Part shown: positions 37,827 to 45,939 of the stretch, piece after piece
Layout of the letters: each line of letters opens with the position of its first letter
Position numbering within the stretch: position 1 is the stretch's first letter
From: Bacteroidota bacterium
GTDB lineage: Bacteria > Bacteroidota > Bacteroidia > Chitinophagales > Chitinophagaceae
Reading direction: 5' to 3'
Length of the DNA stretch: 64,000 nucleotides
Assembly: GCA_029555415.1 (NCBI GenBank)
Contig: JAKPSI010000002.1
Location: forward strand, 81,078 to 145,077
Translations under genes and position numbers: made by a program
The notes under the pieces: model-generated
What the model saw: only the letters and a program-made list of their open reading frames with translations
What the model was told of the DNA's origin: nothing
The model's database searches: none

Positions 37827-38387
37827 ATGCGATTACTGTTTTTCTTACTGGCCTGCATTTCAGGCAGCGTAGGCACCCTCCACGCTCAACCCTCCGGCGA
37901 ACTCCATAAGCAAGTGGCCGATCTGCAACAACAGGTCGCTTCGCTGCAAGCACAAATCAATGCCCTCAAAGCTATGCTGAGCGGACAGGCGGGTGGCAAT
38001 GTGTCATTTACCGTAGGGGGTAACCGGAGCGACCAGATCGGCGGACAGTATACACTGTCAACCGGGACGGACCAAACTGTTGTCAATGCAAGGAACTATA
38101 CCCATACGGTGAATGCTTCACAGAGCGTCACGGTGGGCATGAACCAGACTGTAGCGATCGGGGCCAATGTCAGTTATAATGTAGGTGCAGGCTATACACA
38201 TTCCGTAGGAGCCCGTTATGCCTTATCCGTTGGCCGTGATATCCTTATTGAAGCCGGCGATCAGATCATACTCAAAGCCGGCACCGGCTCCATCATCATC
38301 CGCAAGAACGGCAATATCGAATTCACCGGGAATGTCGTCCTGCCGGTCACACCAATCACAGCGCCCGGTAAAAGGATCATTCAGTAA
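37827..38387 (+). CDS. Secreted gp5/VgrG-needle-like octad-repeat protein with coiled coil
   Basis: The 186-residue protein has a signal peptide (residues 1-20, LHAQP) and a heptad coiled coil (about 25-52; LHKQVADLQQQVASLQAQI). From about residue 63 to 166 it carries thirteen successive 8-residue repeats of the form VGxNxxxx (for example VGGNRSDQ, IGGQYTLS, VGMNQTVA, VGAGYTHS, VGRDILIE, AGDQIILK), then a GSIIIRKNGNIEFTG end. Octads of this form build the trimeric beta-helix needle of T4 gp5 and of VgrG. A trimeric fibre exported to periplasm or surface is inferred. No PAAR, baseplate, sheath or T6SS gene is near. A TATTTTTA box at about 37782-37789 is a promoter candidate. Terminator at 38410-38431. 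Confidence 0.82.
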   Translation: MRLLFFLLACISGSVGTLHAQPSGELHKQVADLQQQVASLQAQINALKAMLSGQAGGNVSFTVGGNRSDQIGGQYTLSTGTDQTVVNARNYTHTVNASQSVTVGMNQTVAIGANVSYNVGAGYTHSVGARYALSVGRDILIEAGDQIILKAGTGSIIIRKNGNIEFTGNVVLPVTPITAPGKRIIQ

Positions 38388-38409
38388 AATACCAGCTCAT
38401 GTTTTTTGT

Positions 38410-38437
38410 GAACCCCGTATCCGCGGGGTTCATTTAT
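38410..38437 (+). terminator. Intrinsic terminator of the octad-repeat gene
   Basis: GAACCCCG and CGGGGTTC form an 8-bp stem around TATCCG (38410-38431), followed by ATTTATTTTT. It precedes the LLM oxidoreductase gene. Confidence 0.85.
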
Positions 38438-38457
38438 TTTTACACAAATATCATTGC

Positions 38458-39492
38458 ATGGAATTTGGCATCATCTCCTTCGCCGACATGGAACCCGAAG
38501 TGTTACCCGGCCCCGGGCTCAACGGACATCAGCGTTTGAAAGATCTCATGGAAGAGATCAAACTGGCGGATGAGCTCGGCCTCGATGTGTTCGCCGTTGG
38601 GGAACACCACCGTCCGGATTATGCCATTTCATCACCTGCTGTGGTGCTTGCAGCCGCGGCTACTATTACAAAGCATATCAAACTGGCCAGTGCGGTGACC
38701 GTATTGAGCTCTGATGACCCGGTCCGTGTATTCCAGGGTTTCGCAACCGTCGATCTGTTGTCAGGCGGTCGTGCCGAGATCTGGGCCGGACGCGGTTCCT
38801 TCATCGAATCTTTCCCGCTCTTCGGGTATGACCTGGACGATTATGATGAACTCTTCACCGAGAAGATCGAGCTGCTTGTGAAACTGAATGCATCGGAAAA
38901 AGTGAGCTGGAAAGGCGGACATCGTCCCGCCATCAATAACCGGGGCGTGTACCCCCGTCCCTTTCAACCCCAATTACCCATTTGGCTCGCCGCCGGCGGT
39001 ACGCCCGCATCCGCGGTCAGAGCCGCTTCCATGGACCTGCCGCTCACGCTTGCGATCATCGGAGGCTACCCCTCACAATTCGTTCCTTTCATTAATTTAT
39101 ATAAGGAGACCGCCAGAAAAGCCGGGAGGGATATGGAACAATTGAAGCTCGCGATCAATAACCATGTCTTCATCGGTGATGATTCGCAAAAAGCAGCCGA
39201 TGATTTCTATCCTTATTATGCGACTATGATGAATAGGGTAGGACGTGAACGCGGATGGCCACCGCTTTCCAAAGGACAATACGAACAGTCCCGCTCACCC
39301 AAAGGCGCGCTCATGGTGGGCAGTCCACAGGAAGTGACCGATAAGATCCTCTACGAATACGAACTCTTCGGCAATACGCGCTTCCTCGCGCAGGCGAGCA
39401 TTGGCACCGTTCCGCATCCCCTGATCATGAAGTCGATCGAGTTATTCGGAACCCGGGTAGTACCGGAAGTGAAAGCAGCCCTTAGTCTTTAG
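38458..39492 (+). CDS. LLM-class flavin-dependent oxidoreductase
   Basis: This 344-residue protein belongs to the bacterial luciferase-like monooxygenase superfamily, TIM-barrel enzymes using FMN or F420. Recognisable are MEFGIISFADME at the start, LADELGLDVFAVGEHHRPDY near 37-56, TKHIKLASAVTVLSSDDPVR near 70-89, the segment GRAEIWAGRGSF near 103-114 and PIWLAAGG near 177-184. Substrate is unknown. A longer frame runs upstream through the octad-repeat gene; the ATG at 38458 starts the family homology and lies after that gene's terminator. The gene ends inside a CTTAGTCTTTAGTCAATAGTC word tract that supplies its stop. Confidence 0.93.
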   Translation: MEFGIISFADMEPEVLPGPGLNGHQRLKDLMEEIKLADELGLDVFAVGEHHRPDYAISSPAVVLAAAATITKHIKLASAVTVLSSDDPVRVFQGFATVDLLSGGRAEIWAGRGSFIESFPLFGYDLDDYDELFTEKIELLVKLNASEKVSWKGGHRPAINNRGVYPRPFQPQLPIWLAAGGTPASAVRAASMDLPLTLAIIGGYPSQFVPFINLYKETARKAGRDMEQLKLAINNHVFIGDDSQKAADDFYPYYATMMNRVGRERGWPPLSKGQYEQSRSPKGALMVGSPQEVTDKILYEYELFGNTRFLAQASIGTVPHPLIMKSIELFGTRVVPEVKAALSL

Positions 39493-39603
39493 TCAATAGT
39501 CGTTAGTCCGTGCTAAGAAGCTGAGTCTAAAAAAGGCATTAAAGATATTGTCTGTATAATATGTATAATTTGCCTGCCTTGCGCCGCTGCGACGCTGCGT
39601 GAA
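39482..39603. repeat. GACTA-family and ACGCAACG-family tracts
   Basis: TTAGTCTTTAGTCAATAGTC / GTTAGTCC (39482-39509) overlaps the last codons of the LLM gene, and CCTTGCGCCGCTGCGACGC / TGCGTGAAA (39577-39604) ends just before the stop codon of the convergent serine hydrolase gene. No hairpin terminator is visible between the two genes. Confidence 0.65.
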
Positions 39604-39608
39604 AAAAC

Positions 39609-40853
39609 TCATTTCTTTCCATCAATGATCCCGATCGCCGTCTTCTCCAGTTTCGATAACACAGGTCCAAAGACAAATGGTGCTTTCTGGAAATAGAACA
39701 ATGTGATCAGGTCACGTTTGGGGTCGACCATATAAGCGGTATTGAATGCACCCGCCCAGAAAAAACTTCCCTCCGAAGCATTATTGATGACCATGCCCGG
39801 TTTGGAAGTTAATCCAACGCCGAGGCCGAATGTATTGAGCGATTTCACACCACCGAATATGAATGTTTTGTTTCCTAATTGATTCGTGGTCAGACTATCC
39901 CTGAAATCCTTACTCAGTATAGCTTTTCGACCGCCATGCAGCAGACAGAGCAGGAATTTCGCATAATCTCCGGTAGTGGATACCAATCCTCCAATGGCGG
40001 AATAATAGCCATGATCTTGTTGCAAAGGATAATTCACGGGATACTGGACCGGATCCAGTTCCGTTAATTTCATTTCAGGGTCACCCGCAGCTTTACTGCT
40101 GACATATACTTTCACCAGCCTGGATCTTTTATTTTCCGGCAGATAGAAATAGGTGTCCTTCATTTTCAAGGGCCTGAAAATATTTTTTGTGAGATAGTCT
40201 TTCAATGTCATTCCGGATACGATCTCGATCAGCCTGCCCAGCACATTGGTGCTCAGTCCGTAACTGAAACGCTCACCAGGCTGATGCACCAATGGCATCG
40301 CGGCGATCCTGTTTACTTCCGCATCAAGATTCGCGAAACCCATATTGAGTGACTGATCAAGCCCATATTGTTTGAAGAGTTTCCTGAATGCCGGATATTC
40401 ATCCGCGGAGGAGATCCCGGACTGGTGACTGAGCAGATCACGGATCGTAACCGATCGGTTGAGGTTCACGGTCAGGAAACTGTCGCCACTGATGACCGCC
40501 ACTTGTTGTGATGCGAAAGCAGGGATGTATTCTTCAATGGGATCATCCAGTCCTATTTTGTTTTGTTCCGCGAGTTGCAGCACAGCAACGGATACGATCG
40601 CCTTGGTCATGGATGCTATCCGGAAGATCGCGTCCTGCCGCATGGCTGTATGATCGGCGATATCCGATTCGCCATAGGAATGCGCATAGACCGTCTTCCC
40701 TTTGTGAATGATCACAGCGTTTCCGCCTGCGATCGTATGCTTCGCGATCTCGCCGTTAATGATGCTGTCGATCTTCTGAAACGACTGACCGTGCAGTACA
40801 GGTGTAATGAAAGTAAAAAGGAGGAAATGGCAAATGACTGCTGGGATCTTCAT
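39609..40853 (-). CDS. Serine hydrolase of the class C beta-lactamase / DD-peptidase fold
   Basis: The 414-residue exported protein (signal peptide MKIPAVICHFLLFTFITPVLHG) has the serine beta-lactamase/penicillin-binding fold: nucleophile Ser81 and Lys84 in RIASMTKA, a YGLSTN segment near 198-203 standing for the YxN motif, and a hydrophobic C-terminal helix. The HxG third motif is not clearly conserved: the C-terminal part has a SEGSFFWAGAFNT segment, consistent with EstB/PBP4-like esterases. It may act on peptidoglycan, peptides or esters in the periplasm; beta-lactam resistance is not implied. Monocistronic, convergent with the LLM gene. Confidence 0.9.
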   Translation of the reverse strand: MKIPAVICHFLLFTFITPVLHGQSFQKIDSIINGEIAKHTIAGGNAVIIHKGKTVYAHSYGESDIADHTAMRQDAIFRIASMTKAIVSVAVLQLAEQNKIGLDDPIEEYIPAFASQQVAVISGDSFLTVNLNRSVTIRDLLSHQSGISSADEYPAFRKLFKQYGLDQSLNMGFANLDAEVNRIAAMPLVHQPGERFSYGLSTNVLGRLIEIVSGMTLKDYLTKNIFRPLKMKDTYFYLPENKRSRLVKVYVSSKAAGDPEMKLTELDPVQYPVNYPLQQDHGYYSAIGGLVSTTGDYAKFLLCLLHGGRKAILSKDFRDSLTTNQLGNKTFIFGGVKSLNTFGLGVGLTSKPGMVINNASEGSFFWAGAFNTAYMVDPKRDLITLFYFQKAPFVFGPVLSKLEKTAIGIIDGKK

Positions 40854-41015
40854 GGTTGGGTTTTTGTTCCGGATGCAAATTAGATTATTCCGTCATGTCG
40901 GTTAAGGCGAGAATGTCATGGGAGTTTAATTTTTTGTTATTCCTTCGGAAAGTGTTGGGTTGCGGGTTTCGGGTTGCGGGTTGGCATAGCATCTGCGGGA
41001 AACCTTATTAAACGC

Positions 41016-41023
41016 TACATTTG
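41016..41023 (+). promoter_or_regulatory. Promoter -7 element TACATTTG of the radical SAM gene
   Basis: TACATTTG is an exact TAnnTTTG match ending 18 bases before the TTG start codon. The predicted transcript start is about 41029-41031, giving a leader of about 11 bases. It also limits how far upstream the coding region can begin; an in-frame TAA lies at 41024. Confidence 0.6.
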
Positions 41024-41041
41024 TAAAAATTATCAACCGAA

Positions 41042-43237
41042 TTGCAGTCGCCCGTTTTCCTGATAACACCACCATTCACGCAACTGAATACGCCTTACCC
41101 CGCGACCGCCTACCTCAAAGGTTTTCTCAATACCAAAAATATTCCCGCCGTTCAGGCCGATCTGGGTATTGAAGTGACGCTGGCCATCTTCTGCAAAGCT
41201 GGACTGACGGACCTCTTCAATGAGATCGCGGCCCGTGATCAGCAATACGAGCCCAATATCACCCGCATCCTCAGCATGCAGGCGGACTATATCCGCACCA
41301 TTGATGAGGTGATCGCTTTCCTGCAGGGCAAACGCGATACACTTGCCCGCCGCATCTGCAGCCGCAATTTTTTACCGGAAGCCGCCCGCTTCGCACAGGC
41401 CGAAGATCTGAAGTGGGCATTCGGGAACATGGGCATCCAGGATAAAGCGAAATTCCTCGCCACCATGTATCTCGAAGATCTCAGCGATCTCATCAAAGAG
41501 ACCATCGATCCGCATTTCGGTTTCAGTCGCTATGCCGAAAGTCTGGGACGCTCCGCAAACAGTTTCGATGAATTATATACCGCACTCGGCCAACCGCATA
41601 CGTATATCGACAAGATCCTCCTCCGCATCCTCCAACAGAAAATGGAATCGATCCGTCCTTCCATGCTGGCGATCTCCGTTCCATTTCCCGGCAATCTGTA
41701 TACATCATTGCGCTGCGGACAATGGGTGAAACAAAATCATCCCGATGTGAAAGTGGTGATGGGCGGCGGCTTCGCGAATACGGAACTCCGTTCGTTGAGC
41801 GACCCGCGCGTATTTGAATGTTATGATTTCATCACCCTGGATGACGGGGAAGCACCCATTGAAATACTCTGGGAATATATCCATGGGAAACGAAGTCAGG
41901 ATGAGCTGAAAAGGACATTCACGTTGGATGGTAAAAAGGTAGCGTATATCAATAACAGCGCCTGCTCGGATTATAAACAGGGACAGGTCGGGACCCCCGA
42001 TTACAGTGACCTGCTGCTGGATCAATACATCTCCGCCATCGAAGTGGCCAATCCCATGCATAGTTTATGGAGTGATGGCCGCTGGAACAAACTCACCATG
42101 GCCCATGGTTGTTACTGGGGTAAATGTACTTTCTGTGATATCTCGCTTGATTATATAAAGAACTATGAACCGGTCACTGCTTCATTGTTGGTGGACAGGA
42201 TGGAGGAGATGATCGCGCAAACCGGACAGAACGGTTTTCACTTTGTGGATGAAGCCGCACCGCCATCACTCATGCGTTCACTGGCGATCGAGATCATTCG
42301 CCGTGGACTCATCGTCAGCTGGTGGACCAATGTGCGTTTCGAGAAAAGTTTCTCGCGTGACCTCTGTTTGTTATTGCAGGCATCCGGTTGTATCGCAGTG
42401 AGTGGCGGACTGGAAGTGGCTTCCGACCGGTTATTGAAACTGATCGATAAAGGTATCACCGTGGATCAGGTGGCGAAGGTCTGCCGCAATTTCACGGACT
42501 CCGGCATCCTCGTACATGCCTATCTCATGTACGGCTTCCCGGCCCAAACCGAACAGGAAACGATCGATTCCCTCGAAATGGTGCGTCAGTTATTCGAGAC
42601 CGGTGTCCTGCAGTCCGCCTTCTGGCATCTGTTCACCATGACGGCTCATAGTCCCGTCGGCATGGACCCAAAGCAATTCCAGGTCCGCAAACAAACCGAT
42701 GCCTTGGGCACGTTCGCGAACAATGATATCCATCATCTCGATCCCACCGGAGCGGATCATGAAACATTCGGTTTCGGATTGAAGAAAGCATTGCTGAATT
42801 ATATGCACGGTAATTGTCTTGATTTTCCTTTGAATAAATGGTTCGAGTTCAAAGTGCCCCGTACCACTGTGGCGCCGGATGAGATCCGCAAAGCGATCGA
42901 AGAACCGGAAATGAATTCCTCTCCGAATAGTAAGATGATCTGGCTGGGTCATATGCCAGCAACCGAGATCATCCGCAAATCCAAGAAGGGCGCCAGCTGG
43001 GAAGTGATGTCGCTCAGCTTCCAGACCATCAAAGGCAATTTCAGCATCAGTGTTGAACCAGCCAAAGGGGAATGGCTCCTCCATATCTTACCTCAGTTGC
43101 ATTTCTCCCAGCCCCAACAAATGACCCTGGCAAACATCAAAGCCGACTACGAAAAAGCCGGCCTGGATGATTTTGAATTATTCTGGGATAATAAGCCGGT
43201 GAACGGGTTGTATAAGGCGGGTTTGTTGAGGGTATGA
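41042..43237 (+). CDS. B12-binding domain radical SAM protein
   Basis: This 731-residue protein has an N-terminal cobalamin-binding-like domain (about 5-330; FLITPPFTQLNTPYPA at the start, VKVVMGGGFANTELRSL near 237-253) and a radical SAM barrel from about 345 with the iron-sulfur motif CYWGKCTFC (Cys357, Cys362, Cys365). Further segments are ASGCIAVSGGLEVASDRLL near 449-467 and VHAYLMYGFPAQTEQET near 492-508. The family commonly methylates or rearranges unactivated carbons, often on peptides or lipids. The first codon is TTG; no ATG fits, because an in-frame stop lies 18 bases upstream and homology starts at residue 5. It is monocistronic, so a substrate gene is not evident. Confidence 0.9.
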   Translation: MQSPVFLITPPFTQLNTPYPATAYLKGFLNTKNIPAVQADLGIEVTLAIFCKAGLTDLFNEIAARDQQYEPNITRILSMQADYIRTIDEVIAFLQGKRDTLARRICSRNFLPEAARFAQAEDLKWAFGNMGIQDKAKFLATMYLEDLSDLIKETIDPHFGFSRYAESLGRSANSFDELYTALGQPHTYIDKILLRILQQKMESIRPSMLAISVPFPGNLYTSLRCGQWVKQNHPDVKVVMGGGFANTELRSLSDPRVFECYDFITLDDGEAPIEILWEYIHGKRSQDELKRTFTLDGKKVAYINNSACSDYKQGQVGTPDYSDLLLDQYISAIEVANPMHSLWSDGRWNKLTMAHGCYWGKCTFCDISLDYIKNYEPVTASLLVDRMEEMIAQTGQNGFHFVDEAAPPSLMRSLAIEIIRRGLIVSWWTNVRFEKSFSRDLCLLLQASGCIAVSGGLEVASDRLLKLIDKGITVDQVAKVCRNFTDSGILVHAYLMYGFPAQTEQETIDSLEMVRQLFETGVLQSAFWHLFTMTAHSPVGMDPKQFQVRKQTDALGTFANNDIHHLDPTGADHETFGFGLKKALLNYMHGNCLDFPLNKWFEFKVPRTTVAPDEIRKAIEEPEMNSSPNSKMIWLGHMPATEIIRKSKKGASWEVMSLSFQTIKGNFSISVEPAKGEWLLHILPQLHFSQPQQMTLANIKADYEKAGLDDFELFWDNKPVNGLYKAGLLRV

Positions 43238-43243
43238 CTTCGG

Positions 43244-43411
43244 GCTGCAAGCTTTTAGCTGTAAGCTGCAAGCAGTCACAGGATACCGGATATAATTATT
43301 AATTGTAAAAGTTGTATTATTCCGCGTTCATCTGCGCTAATCTGCGTTCATTCGCGTTCATCTGCGCCAATCTGCGCCAATCTGTGTTAATCTGTGTAAA
43401 TCTGTGTCTCC
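43244..43411. repeat. AGCTGTAAGC tract and 10-bp-period CTGCGTTAAT array
   Basis: CTGCAAGCTTTTAGCTGTAAG / CTGCAAGCAG lies at 43244-43274. Positions 43322-43411 hold nine consecutive 10-base units related to CTGCGTTAAT (CTGCGCTAAT, CTGCGTTCAT, TCGCGTTCAT, CTGCGCCAAT twice, CTGTGTTAAT, CTGTGTAAAT and others). The array ends 6 bases before the stop of the minus-strand 610-residue protein gene. No spacers or longer unit are present. Confidence 0.85.
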
Positions 43412-43416
43412 TCGCT

Positions 43417-45249
43417 TCAGTATTGCGTCTTTACGTTCTTCAGGTAAAATACATCACTCTTATTATCACTGTTATTCCCCTTGTACCTGCTGAACGTATA
43501 TAAATTATACTTCGCGTTACTCAGGAAAACATTCGCGATCTCGGCTTCTTTTTTATCATCCAGGGTGAAGACAAGCGCATCGCCCTGCCGCAGGATCTTC
43601 AGCTGGTGACTGTTCTTTTCCTGAAAAAAGCCCGGGAGTACGATCCGTTTCCGGGTGACCACGGATTCATTCCTGTCATATGAATACACCTCCATCGTGC
43701 CGCCGCCATTCCAGTTCGGATCGAACCAGATCATGACCCGGTTGAAGTTGCCCGCATAGCTGTCATACAAACTCCAGTACTGCCGCTGATTATTATCCAT
43801 TTTATAGCTTTCGCTGGCGTTCTCGTAGGGGATCTCCGCGAAACAAAGGGTGAACAAGCCGCTGTTATAAGCGATATCCTTGTTCCAGCTCAGATCGAAA
43901 CTGAGGGAGAAATTATCTTTGATCTCTTTGTTGTATTGCTGCGGATACCAGTACCCGTCTTTGGTCATTGCCAGCCAGTTGCTGTTCTGGTACGACTGGA
44001 CGGTTATATTTTTCATGCCATTCCAGCCGGAAGGGAACTGGCCAGCGGCAGCCGTTCCCAGATCGTACTGATTTGCGGCAGTACTGCTCTGATTGGCTTT
44101 CGTTTCATTCTTTGCTGTCGTTTCCGAAGCAGTGATCGTATTGATGCCATCCGGTCGCTTGGCGGGTTCGCCCGTCATTTTCGCCAATACATCCAGATTG
44201 AACTTACTGAAGAACTGGTCCATGAAATTCTTCTTGGGCTGATCCCCATCCTGTCTTCTGATGTACATCGCGATGCATTGTACCGCATCTTTCGGTTTTG
44301 TTTTGTCAAAGAATTCAAGATTGTCCACCCAAACATTGTATCCGCTTCCTGCCGGCGCTTCCAGCTCCTCAGGTTTAAAATTGTAGGAGTCCAGTTTTTT
44401 TACATACGCGGCATTATTGGCATTCGCAGCCAGTAATGCTTTGTTATACCATGCTTGTATACTCTCTTTCTCTTTTTTGATCTTGTTCAGATAAGTCACT
44501 CCGTTCAGATACTGTTGTGAACGGTAATCCCCTTTTTGCTTCTCCGCATCAGAGAGGGCATTGTAAACCATCTCATAATCCCTGACCGTTTTTTCTGTCC
44601 TTGTGATTTCAGCGGTCAGTCTTTTTTCATGATACAGCTTATAAGTAGTGTATAGTTCTTTGTTCGATAGTTTTCGCCAGGGCAGGTCATTCTTCATGGA
44701 GAAGAAATAACAGTGTTTGAGGGTCTCTTCAGGCCTGTAACTGCAATAGAGGATCTTGTTGCCGTTCGCGTCCTTCTTCACTTCAATATTCGTGACCCGG
44801 ATCTTTGATTCGTAAGCATGATATACCATCTCTGTTCCGGCTTCCGGTAACGGGAATTTCATACCATCGATCTGATTCACGGAAAAATAAACCCAGCAAC
44901 CCGTTTCTCCTTCGGGCTGCAGGATGTTCTTTCCTTTGAGGCATTCATATTTCCTCAGCATCAGGTAATTCTCGTAGGCCGCAGGACTATTGGTGTACCA
45001 AAAAGCTTTCTGATTCCCGAAAGCGATACTGTTCGTGGCATGCAGGCCATCCAATGCTCCGGGAAAAACACGCTGCAGTTCTTTCCGGATCGGTTCGGTC
45101 AGCTGCCATTGCGCACCCTGGCCCGCCTTTTCCCAAACCCATTTACCGGGTACTTTGGCGATATCGGTCGTGCTGCAATTGATCTGCGCATCGGCACTAC
45201 CCGTTACTACGGATAATACAAGGAAGAAAAGTATGAATTGTTGTTTCAT
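43417..45249 (-). CDS. Large exported protein of unknown function
   Basis: This 610-residue protein has a signal peptide (MKQQFILFFLVLSVVTGSADAQ). Its N-terminal half is mixed with a coiled-coil-like, Lys/Glu-rich helix (about 205-275; EKRLTAEITRTEKTVRDYEM, SIQAWYNKAL). The C-terminal third (about 415-610) looks like a concanavalin-like/laminin G-type beta-sandwich: FSLSFDLSWNKDIAYNSGLF, RVMIWFDPNWNGGGTMEVYS, GDALVFTLDDKKEAEI. There is no obvious T9SS sorting tail. It is the last gene of a minus-strand cluster of exported proteins, 143 bases from its upstream neighbour. Confidence 0.82.
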   Translation of the reverse strand: MKQQFILFFLVLSVVTGSADAQINCSTTDIAKVPGKWVWEKAGQGAQWQLTEPIRKELQRVFPGALDGLHATNSIAFGNQKAFWYTNSPAAYENYLMLRKYECLKGKNILQPEGETGCWVYFSVNQIDGMKFPLPEAGTEMVYHAYESKIRVTNIEVKKDANGNKILYCSYRPEETLKHCYFFSMKNDLPWRKLSNKELYTTYKLYHEKRLTAEITRTEKTVRDYEMVYNALSDAEKQKGDYRSQQYLNGVTYLNKIKKEKESIQAWYNKALLAANANNAAYVKKLDSYNFKPEELEAPAGSGYNVWVDNLEFFDKTKPKDAVQCIAMYIRRQDGDQPKKNFMDQFFSKFNLDVLAKMTGEPAKRPDGINTITASETTAKNETKANQSSTAANQYDLGTAAAGQFPSGWNGMKNITVQSYQNSNWLAMTKDGYWYPQQYNKEIKDNFSLSFDLSWNKDIAYNSGLFTLCFAEIPYENASESYKMDNNQRQYWSLYDSYAGNFNRVMIWFDPNWNGGGTMEVYSYDRNESVVTRKRIVLPGFFQEKNSHQLKILRQGDALVFTLDDKKEAEIANVFLSNAKYNLYTFSRYKGNNSDNKSDVFYLKNVKTQY

Positions 45250-45392
45250 ATTTCTGATTTGAACTGGATCTCAATGAAGGGTGAGAGCGATGATCAAAGG
45301 GCAGGGGAGAAACAGGAATGACGGTTTAAAATGCCACTCCGGTTCTCATAATTACAAAATATTCCGCTACCGCCCAATGATCATGGCAAGGA

Positions 45393-45932
45393 CTATTTGC
45401 AATTCGGCGCGGGTATTTCTTTGTAAGGATCGGTATAACAACGGCCGGCATATCCCAATATCGTTACCGCTTCTGAAAGCAGTCTTAACGCTTCTTCCTT
45501 TCCGCAGGAAGCATAACTGCTATTATGGTAAATGGCGCTGAGTTCCGCCCAATGTCTGACAGAAACGAGTTGCTGAATGACTTCACCCATTCTTGCCTTG
45601 ATGCTCATGGCTTCTACCGGAGAAGTGACGGAAGGATCATTGTCGTTGCCGGTCGTGAGCCATTCGATCGTTGCTTTCAGCGAGTCATATGCCAAGGCCG
45701 CATACATATGAAAATGGATGGCGGTGGCAGGATAAGCACCGTTCGTTCCGAATTTGTCCTTGTCCTGCTGCGCGATATTCACCAGGTTCTTCAATTTGCC
45801 GAGATAGTTCTTCAATTGTGCCTGGGTGATATAACTGCAGGATTTCCCGGCGGGTACCGGTAACGCATACTGCGCTTTTGTGGCCAGACATACTATGTTC
45901 AGGAATGCGGTAAGCAAAATGATCTTTTTCAT
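45393..45932 (-). CDS. Small exported protein of unknown function
   Basis: This 179-residue protein has a signal peptide (MKKIILLTAFLNIVCLATKAQ) and is otherwise predicted mostly helical (LKNYLGKLKNLVNIAQQDKD, ALAYDSLKATIEWLTTG, MGEVIQQLVSVRHWAELSAI), with four cysteines (in KSCSYI, SYASCGK, GRCYTD and PNCK) that may form two disulfides. It begins 7 bases after the stop of the 451-residue protein gene and is probably co-transcribed with it. No family recognised. Confidence 0.75.
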   Translation of the reverse strand: MKKIILLTAFLNIVCLATKAQYALPVPAGKSCSYITQAQLKNYLGKLKNLVNIAQQDKDKFGTNGAYPATAIHFHMYAALAYDSLKATIEWLTTGNDNDPSVTSPVEAMSIKARMGEVIQQLVSVRHWAELSAIYHNSSYASCGKEEALRLLSEAVTILGYAGRCYTDPYKEIPAPNCK

Positions 45933-45939
45933 TTTTATT

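Noticed and set aside
37827..38387. Prophage or type VI secretion island
   Set aside because: Only the needle-like gene is present; its neighbours are metabolic genes and it has its own signal peptide.
39609..40853. Beta-lactam resistance gene
   Set aside because: The SxxK fold is shared with esterases and peptidases, and the third catalytic motif is not that of known class C beta-lactamases.
43322..43411. CRISPR-like direct-repeat array
   Set aside because: Units are 10 bases, vary in sequence and have no spacers; no cas gene is in the window.
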